Positions 33,402 to 38,428 of a DNA stretch of 38,428 nt are shown here, piece after piece (position 1 is the stretch's first letter; each line of letters starts with the position of its first letter). Source of the DNA: JAJYTL01 sp046705265 (GTDB lineage: Bacteria > Pseudomonadota > Alphaproteobacteria > Ferrovibrionales > Ferrovibrionaceae). The position numbers and the translations under genes are program-made. The notes beneath the pieces are model-generated. The model worked only from the letters and a program-made list of their open reading frames with translations, was not told the origin of the DNA and ran no database searches. Where the stretch lies: the NCBI GenBank assembly GCA_046705265.1, contig JBJKQL010000142.1:1-38428 (forward strand), read 5' to 3'.

Positions 33402-33603
33402 GGCTGTCGTGGTCCCGCCTCGACAGAACGTTCGTCCCCTGTCACTCTAAGGTCGAGCAATCGGGGGGTAGTGATGGGACAAGGCGACAACGCGGCTTTG
33501 CACGGCCAGGCAAGAAAGAGCATCGTCATGGTGCGGTCCGTTAAATGGCCGCCCTCTCCGCCAGTGACGTTTCCCTCATGCCAGTGATCAAGCAGCCATA
33601 CGC

Positions 33604-34515
33604 ATGTTCACCGTCTTCACGGCGCTAATACCGGTCTTTCTTGTCACGGCACTGGGCTATGGCCTGAAGCGCATGGACTTCCCCGGCCAGGCCTTCTGGC
33701 CCGCGGCGGAGCGCATGACCTATTATATTTTCCTGCCGGCACTTCTGTTTCACGCGCTGGCAACCGCCCATCTCGCGGGCCACGACACTCTGACGATGGT
33801 GATCGTTCTTTTTGCCGCCATCATCTTTCTCAGCGCCATTCTCCTCATGCTCCGGCCACGCCTTCCGATCAACGGCCCGGAATTTACTTCCCTGTTCCAA
33901 GGGTCCATGCGCTTCAATGGCGCACTCGGGCTTGCGATCTCGGCGCTTCTATTCGGTAGCCCAGGGGTCGCGCGTCTTGCGGTCGCCATCGCCGTGATGG
34001 TGCCGCTCCTAAACGTGCTGGCAACGTTGGTTCTCGTGCGTTACGCAAACGGCACCGACACGCGGATCGGGGAGCAGCTGCGCCAGGTCGTGCAGAATCC
34101 GATGGTGCTCGCCTGTTTTGCGGGTATCGTCGTCGAAGCGGCTCACTTCCGCCTGCCGCTCGGTATCGGCCCCATGACCGCGATGTTGGGCGCCGCGGCA
34201 ATTCCCTTTGCGCTTCTCGTGGTCGGAGCCGCCTTCGACTTCGGCCAGCACGCATTCCGTGCCTCCGTCCTTGCGACCTCGGCCTTGAAGCTCCTGGTCT
34301 TTCCACTCATCGTAGCCGGACTTTGCTGGGTGCTTGGTCTGCACGGTTTGACCCGCATCGTCGCACTCCTCGCGGCCATGCTGCCACCCGCCCCCTCAAC
34401 CTATGTCCTCGCCCGCACCCTCGGTGGCGACGCCCGCGGCATGGCGGCAACCATTACACTTGCCACCATCGCGGCGGCGCTCACCGTGCCGGTCCTGCTC
34501 TGGCTGCTCGGCTAG
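33604..34515 (+). CDS. AEC family auxin-efflux-type transporter
   Basis: 303 residues with ten membrane segments in two inverted halves. The N-terminal half carries FPGQAFWPAAERMTYYIFLP, typical of the AEC family's first half; the second ends in AAMLPPAPSTYVLARTLGG, the conserved P-x-x-x-x-x-Y-x-x-A motif of the crossover region. Family members export or take up carboxylates such as malate or auxin-like acids; substrate unknown. It starts 202 bases after the siroheme gene and 40 bases before pyrB, whose ATG 34556 lies after its stop. Confidence 0.88.
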   Translation: MFTVFTALIPVFLVTALGYGLKRMDFPGQAFWPAAERMTYYIFLPALLFHALATAHLAGHDTLTMVIVLFAAIIFLSAILLMLRPRLPINGPEFTSLFQGSMRFNGALGLAISALLFGSPGVARLAVAIAVMVPLLNVLATLVLVRYANGTDTRIGEQLRQVVQNPMVLACFAGIVVEAAHFRLPLGIGPMTAMLGAAAIPFALLVVGAAFDFGQHAFRASVLATSALKLLVFPLIVAGLCWVLGLHGLTRIVALLAAMLPPAPSTYVLARTLGGDARGMAATITLATIAAALTVPVLLWLLG

Positions 34516-34555
34516 TGTTGCATCTCGCCTCGACCTCCGGCACTATTGCGCTTTA

Positions 34556-35530
34556 ATGACTGCAAGCACCAATTCCGCCTTCCCGCATCCGCATTTGCTA
34601 GGCATCGAAGGGCTGTCGGCGGAGGAGATCGGTTTTCTCCTTGACCAAGCGGAGGAATACGTCAATCAGAACCGCCAGTTGGACAAGAAAAAAAGTACCC
34701 TTCGCGGCCTAACCCAGATCAATCTCTTTTTCGAGGATTCGACCCGCACCCGCACCTCGTTCGAGCTCGCGGGGAAAAGGCTCGGTGCCGACGTCATCAA
34801 CATGGCGGTCTCGACGTCGTCGATCAAAAAGGGAGAGACCCTGATCGACACGGCGATGACGCTGAATGCCATGAACCCGGACGTTCTCGTAGTACGCCAC
34901 CCTCATTCCGGCGCGGTGCAGCTCTTGTCGCAAAAGGTGACGTGCTCGGTCATCAATGCCGGCGACGGCAGTCACGAACATCCAACGCAGGCGCTTCTCG
35001 ATGCGCTAACCTTACGCCGACGCAAAGGCGGGCTCCAGGGTCTGGTCGTCGCGATTTGTGGCGACATCCTGCATTCCAGGGTTGCTCGCTCGAATATCTA
35101 TCTTTTGAAGACCATGGGAGCGGAAGTGCGGCTGATCGCACCCCCGACCTTGATGCCCGCCGCTGTCGAACGCCTTGGCGTCACCGTGCACCACAACATG
35201 CGGGCGGGCCTGAAAGACTGCGACATCGTCATGATGTTACGGCTTCAGACCGAGCGCATGCGGGGCGTATTCGTGCCGTCAATCCGCGAATATTTCCACT
35301 TCTATGGTCTTGACTACGACAAGCTTTCGGCCGCCAAGCCCGATGCGCTGATCATGCATCCCGGGCCGATGAACCGGGGCGTCGAGATCGACCCCGAGGT
35401 TGCCGACGACATTCACCGCAGCGTTATCCGCGAACAAGTGGAAATGGGTGTCGCGGTGCGGATGGCCTGTCTTGCGATTCTCACCCAACGCGCCCGCGAG
35501 AGCGGCATCCGTAACGGAAACGGCGAATGA
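34556..35530 (+). CDS. pyrB: Aspartate carbamoyltransferase catalytic subunit
   Basis: First committed pyrimidine step: carbamoyl phosphate plus aspartate. 324 residues. Carbamoyl-phosphate loop STRTR (62-66) in FFEDSTRTRTSFE; HEHPTQALLDALTL; GDILHSRVARSN; MLRLQTERM; aspartate-binding region HPGPMNRG. A frame open from 34403 is an overlap into the AEC gene and is rejected in favour of ATG 34556. Its stop overlaps the dihydroorotase-like start by ATGA, typical of a class A ATCase-DHO pair in which the second protein is needed for assembly (established for Pseudomonas-type enzymes). No pyrI is present. Confidence 0.96.
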   Translation: MTASTNSAFPHPHLLGIEGLSAEEIGFLLDQAEEYVNQNRQLDKKKSTLRGLTQINLFFEDSTRTRTSFELAGKRLGADVINMAVSTSSIKKGETLIDTAMTLNAMNPDVLVVRHPHSGAVQLLSQKVTCSVINAGDGSHEHPTQALLDALTLRRRKGGLQGLVVAICGDILHSRVARSNIYLLKTMGAEVRLIAPPTLMPAAVERLGVTVHHNMRAGLKDCDIVMMLRLQTERMRGVFVPSIREYFHFYGLDYDKLSAAKPDALIMHPGPMNRGVEIDPEVADDIHRSVIREQVEMGVAVRMACLAILTQRARESGIRNGNGE

Positions 35531-36831
35531 GCGGAGAACGAACGGCCTATATCGGGGCGCGGCTTCTGGACCCCGCTAGCGGTCTCGACGCCGATGGTAC
35601 GCTACTGACCGAAGACGGCGTGATCGCCGATTTCGGTCCAAGCCTTTTCCACGACGGTGTGCCCGAAGGAATCGAGACCGTTGATTGCAGGGGCCTTGCG
35701 CTGGCGCCCGGACTTATCGACATGCACGCGAGCCTGCGGGAACCCGGTTTCGAGCATAAGGAAACCATCGCCACCGCGGTGCGTGCGGCTGCGGCTGGCG
35801 GCATCACCACGCTATGCGCGACGCCCAATACAAACCCGGTGATCGACAGGGTGGCGCTGGTGGAATTCGTTGCACGGCGCGGGCTCGAGACGGCTTCTGC
35901 CCGCGTTCTGCCCATGGCGACGGTGACGCGGGACCGCGCCGGCACTGAACTGGTCGACATGGGGCTACTGTCGGAAGCAGGCGCTGTCGCATTCACCGAG
36001 GGAGATCACGCCGTGGCCAATGCATTGGTCATGCGCCGCGCGCTCGCCTATGCCTCAGCCTTCGGCTTTCTCATCATCCAACACGTAGAAGAACCAGCGC
36101 TTGCGGGTGACGGCGTGATGAACGAGGGCGAAGTCGCGATGCGGCTTGGTCTCACCGGCATTCCTGCCGCGGCGGAGATCATTCTGGTCGAACGTGACCT
36201 CCGCCTCGTCGAAATTACGAGCGGCCGCTGGCACGCCGCGCATGTCTCGGTTGGCCCGGCAATTCGAGCCTTGGCCATGGCCAAGGCCAAGGGCCTGCCG
36301 GTGACCTGCGGCGCGGCACCAGCTAACTTCGCACTGGATGAAACGGCGGTTGGCGAATACCGCACCTTCGCCAAGATTAAGCCCCCGCTTCGCGCGGCCC
36401 CCGATCGCGCAGCGGTGATTGCTGGTCTCGCTGACGGCACCATCGACGTGATCTCGTCGCGTCACGCCCCGCAGGACGTGGAAAGCAAACGGCTGCCATT
36501 CGCTCAGGCTGCATTCGGCATTATCGGGCTCGAGACCATGTTGCCCTTGGCGCTCGAACTCTGGCACCGCGGCGAGGTGCCGCTTCTCCGCCTGCTTGGC
36601 GCCATGACGGCACGCCCGGCCGACATCCTCGGCCTTCCTTCAGGACGGTTGAGGACGGGCGCACCGGCCGATCTTGTGCTCATCGATCTCGATTGTCCGT
36701 GGACGATTGATGAAACCGCCTTCTTTTCGAAATCCAAGAACTCGCCCTTCGACGGCCGGCCGGTCAAGGGCCGCACGATCCGCACCGTTGTCGGTGGCAA
36801 GACCGTATTCCGCCACGACAGCGCGGTATAG
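35527..36831 (+). CDS. pyrC: Dihydroorotase-like protein PyrC (PyrX), probably catalytically inactive
   Basis: 434 residues of the cyclic amidohydrolase fold. In active dihydroorotase the metal site uses HxH, His, His and an Asp in the DHAPH region. Here HxH reads H67-A-S69 (DMHASLREPG), the QHVEE and AHVSV histidines remain, and the catalytic Asp is R312 in SRHAPQ. Loss of both a metal ligand and the catalytic Asp makes activity improbable. Rhizobial PyrC paired with pyrB show similar losses, so it may act as a structural partner of ATCase like the Pseudomonas pseudo-dihydroorotase (PyrC'). A second, active dihydroorotase should be elsewhere. Overlaps pyrB by 4 bases; plsY follows 3 bases after the stop. 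Confidence 0.88.
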   Translation: MSGERTAYIGARLLDPASGLDADGTLLTEDGVIADFGPSLFHDGVPEGIETVDCRGLALAPGLIDMHASLREPGFEHKETIATAVRAAAAGGITTLCATPNTNPVIDRVALVEFVARRGLETASARVLPMATVTRDRAGTELVDMGLLSEAGAVAFTEGDHAVANALVMRRALAYASAFGFLIIQHVEEPALAGDGVMNEGEVAMRLGLTGIPAAAEIILVERDLRLVEITSGRWHAAHVSVGPAIRALAMAKAKGLPVTCGAAPANFALDETAVGEYRTFAKIKPPLRAAPDRAAVIAGLADGTIDVISSRHAPQDVESKRLPFAQAAFGIIGLETMLPLALELWHRGEVPLLRLLGAMTARPADILGLPSGRLRTGAPADLVLIDLDCPWTIDETAFFSKSKNSPFDGRPVKGRTIRTVVGGKTVFRHDSAV

Positions 36832-36834
36832 CCC

Positions 36835-37470
36835 ATGCCCGGACCGGTATTCTCGACTGCTACGCTACCCTACGGCGCTGCGGCGCTAATCGGCGGCTAC
36901 CTGCTCGGCGCCATCCCTTTCGGCCTTCTCCTTACGCGCTTATTCGGTATGGGAGATATCCGGCAAGTCGGCTCAGGCAACATCGGCGCCACCAATGTCC
37001 TGCGCACCGGGCGAAAGGATCTCGCGTTACTCACGCTCATTCTCGATTGTGGCAAGGGTGCGCTCGCAGCATATCTCGGGGGACGCTTCGGACCGGAGAT
37101 GGCAGTGATCGCTGCGCTCGGCGCTTTTCTCGGTCATCTCTTTCCCGCCTGGCTCAAATTCTCCGGTGGCAAGGGAGTCGCAACCTTTCTCGGCATCCTC
37201 CTTGTCCTGGCTTTCCCCATCGGCTTGATCGCCTGCGCCGTTTGGCTCGGTACCGCGGCGCTTTTCCGCTATTCTTCGCTCGCGGCGCTTGCCGCAGCGG
37301 CAGCCGCGAGCGTCGCGGGCCTTGTCACAACAGATGCATTGCGGAGCATCCTGATTATCCTCCTGACGGCGCTGATTTTTGTCCGCCACCAACACAATAT
37401 CCGCCGGCTGGCCGCAGGCACCGAGCCAAAAATCGGCAGTCACGAGGCTGCCTCCCAGCAACAGCTGTAG
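36835..37470 (+). CDS. plsY: Glycerol-3-phosphate acyltransferase PlsY
   Basis: Membrane enzyme that acylates sn-glycerol-3-phosphate with acyl-phosphate (from PlsX), beginning phospholipid synthesis. 211 residues with five membrane segments. The three conserved motifs are present: GSGNIGATNVLR, GHLFPAWLKFSGGKGVATFLG and HNIRRLAAGTEPKIG. It starts 3 bases after the dihydroorotase stop and belongs to the conserved pyrB-pyrC-plsY-dprA order. ATG at 36835. Confidence 0.96.
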   Translation: MPGPVFSTATLPYGAAALIGGYLLGAIPFGLLLTRLFGMGDIRQVGSGNIGATNVLRTGRKDLALLTLILDCGKGALAAYLGGRFGPEMAVIAALGAFLGHLFPAWLKFSGGKGVATFLGILLVLAFPIGLIACAVWLGTAALFRYSSLAALAAAAAASVAGLVTTDALRSILIILLTALIFVRHQHNIRRLAAGTEPKIGSHEAASQQQL

Positions 37471-37520
37471 GTCGCCGGCAGTTCTGTCACTGTCACCTTT
37501 GGATTGACCGTGCTGATGGA

Positions 37521-38223
37521 ATGAGGGCGGTCCCGCCCATGGAATGGTCGCCACGCCCGCTTACCAATGCCGAACGTCTGGATTGGCATCGCCTGATCCG
37601 GAGCGAAAACGTGGGCCCTAGTACATTTTACCACCTGATTCGCCAGTTCGGCACCGCCCAGGCGGCCCTAAGGGCACTGCCTGATCTTGCGCGTCGTGGC
37701 GGACGCGCCGGACCGCTACCTACGGCTTTATTCCCCTGCGCAAGCGGAGGCCGAACTTGTCCGCGCCAAGGCTCTCGGCGCTCGGCTGGTCGCGATCGGA
37801 GATCCGGTTTATCCCAGGCTTCTCGCAGCGGTGGATGACGCACCAGCCCTGATTTTGACAAAGGGCAACGCCTATCTTGGCAATCGAGAGAGCTTCGCAA
37901 TCGTCGGCGCGCGTAATGCGTCCGCAGCAGGTGTCCGTTTAACCCGCATGCTTGCAGTGGCGCTTGGTCGCGACGATCTCGTTATCGTTTCTCGTCACGC
38001 GCGGGGAATCGATGGCGCTGCCCATGGAGGCTCATTGGCCTCCGGTGTGGTCGCGGTTCTTGCCGGCGGCATCGACTTGGTTCATCCACCGGAGCACCAA
38101 GGCCTTCATGAACAAATCGCGGATGGGGGGCTTCTTATCGCCGAAATTCCGGCCGGCACCGAACCCAAGGCGCGCCACTTCCTGCGTCGCAACGGATTCA
38201 TTTCCGGAGTCTCGCTTGGCGTT
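37521..38223 (+). pseudogene. dprA: dprA (DNA processing protein A), frameshifted and IS-disrupted
   Basis: The N-terminal part (ATG 37521 or 37539) reads PLTNAERLDWHRLIRSENVG in one frame until about 37700-37720, then the DprA homology continues in the +1 frame with YLRLYSPAQAEAELVRAKAL, VAIGDPVYPRLLAA and IVGARNASAAGVRLTRML. The Rossmann-like core VVAVLAGGIDLVHPPEH is present, but the normally invariant FPxRNRIISGLS reads FLRRNGFISGVS, and the protein stops at SLGV, where an IS5 element begins. The lesion plus insertion plus a substituted motif make it a dead gene. DprA loads RecA on ssDNA in natural transformation; topA normally follows dprA and may lie beyond the window. Confidence 0.85.
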
Positions 38224-38428
38224 CCAGGCTCAGGACCTATTAAATTTGTTGCGTTCGGGCTTCCGGCTTGATTCATTGGAGGCACCGGGAGGTGCTTCGA
38301 CGAGTGATTTGTTCTGGCTGTCGCGGGCGCAGATGCACCGGATTGAACCGTATTTTCCGTTGTCGCATGGCGTGCCGCGTGTCGATGACCGCAAGATCGT
38401 CAGCGGCATCATCTTCGTGATCCGCAAT
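38224..38428 (+). mobile_element. Left end of an IS5-family insertion sequence in dprA
   Basis: The dprA homology ends at about 38223, and the following bases (CCAGGCTCAGGACC and onward) are unrelated to dprA and lead into an IS5-type transposase. The inverted repeat and the target duplication cannot be confirmed because the right end is outside the window, so the boundary is approximate. Confidence 0.7.
38276..38428 (+). CDS. IS5-family transposase, N-terminal fragment
   Basis: 51 codons open to the window edge. SDLFWLSRAQMHRIEPYFPL and HGVPRVDDRKIVSGIIFVIR are the characteristic opening of IS5-family (DUF4096-containing) transposases. The start is uncertain: TTG 38276 is used here; the ACG codon before SDLFW would be ATG in related proteins that begin MSDLFW. 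The catalytic DDE domain is outside the window, so intactness is unknown. The transposase frame is the same direction as dprA. Confidence 0.88.
   Translation, partial: MEAPGGASTSDLFWLSRAQMHRIEPYFPLSHGVPRVDDRKIVSGIIFVIRN

Noticed and set aside
34403..34555. Upstream extension of the pyrB frame
   Set aside because: It lies inside the AEC transporter gene in another frame and the added residues are not pyrB-like; ATG 34556 fits the family.
1..38428. Composite transposon spanning the whole window
   Set aside because: The bordering elements belong to different IS families, and the genes between are conserved housekeeping neighbours in normal order.

Overview
The window reads as a GC-rich alphaproteobacterial chromosome segment, most likely Rhodospirillales-like. 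The main reasons are the gene order pyrB-pyrC-plsY-dprA, the DUF2093 gene directly after xseA, the DUF2336 proteins, a PleC/DivJ/PdhS-type histidine kinase core, and the lipid A export/acylation block. No rRNA, tRNA, CRISPR array or phage gene was seen. Both edges lie in insertion sequences: the start of an IS1595/ISXO2-like transposase at the left (minus strand) and the start of an IS5-family element at the right, the latter inserted into dprA.

Layout. Positions 385-4426 hold a signalling module of two colinear DUF2336 paralogues around a PAS-PAS histidine kinase. Then come moaA (molybdopterin synthesis), nadK, an M14-type zinc deacylase, and a three-gene cobalt-type nitrile hydratase/thiocyanate hydrolase set in which the usual beta subunit is split into two genes. 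An HTH regulator (9197-9655) closes the plus-strand run. From 9674 to 15551 the minus strand carries two tightly coupled pairs: a GT9 heptosyltransferase-like enzyme with a GT2-GtrA-GT39 fusion, and a crotonase with a CaiB-type CoA-transferase. Next are a large MscS-type channel, a TVP38/TMEM64 membrane protein, a pair of acyl-CoA dehydrogenases that may form a heteromeric enzyme, a 61-residue lipoprotein, and MFS and EamA transporters.

From 24400 the window is mostly housekeeping: purD diverging from xseA-DUF2093, then a minus-strand operon of overlapping genes msbA, DUF374 acyltransferase, lpxK and an LpxL-like acyltransferase for lipid A. A siroheme synthase whose C-terminal methyltransferase half is vestigial follows, then an AEC permease, pyrB with a catalytically defective pyrC, plsY, and a dprA pseudogene carrying both a frameshift and an IS insertion.

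The most interesting points are the DUF2336-kinase-DUF2336 sandwich, the split nitrile hydratase-like operon beside a deacylase, and several proteins that keep their fold but have lost catalytic residues: the GT2 half of the fusion, the crotonase, the methyltransferase half of CysG and the dihydroorotase. No single clear new defence or mobile system is visible. All boundaries and family calls come from reading the sequence; no database search was run.
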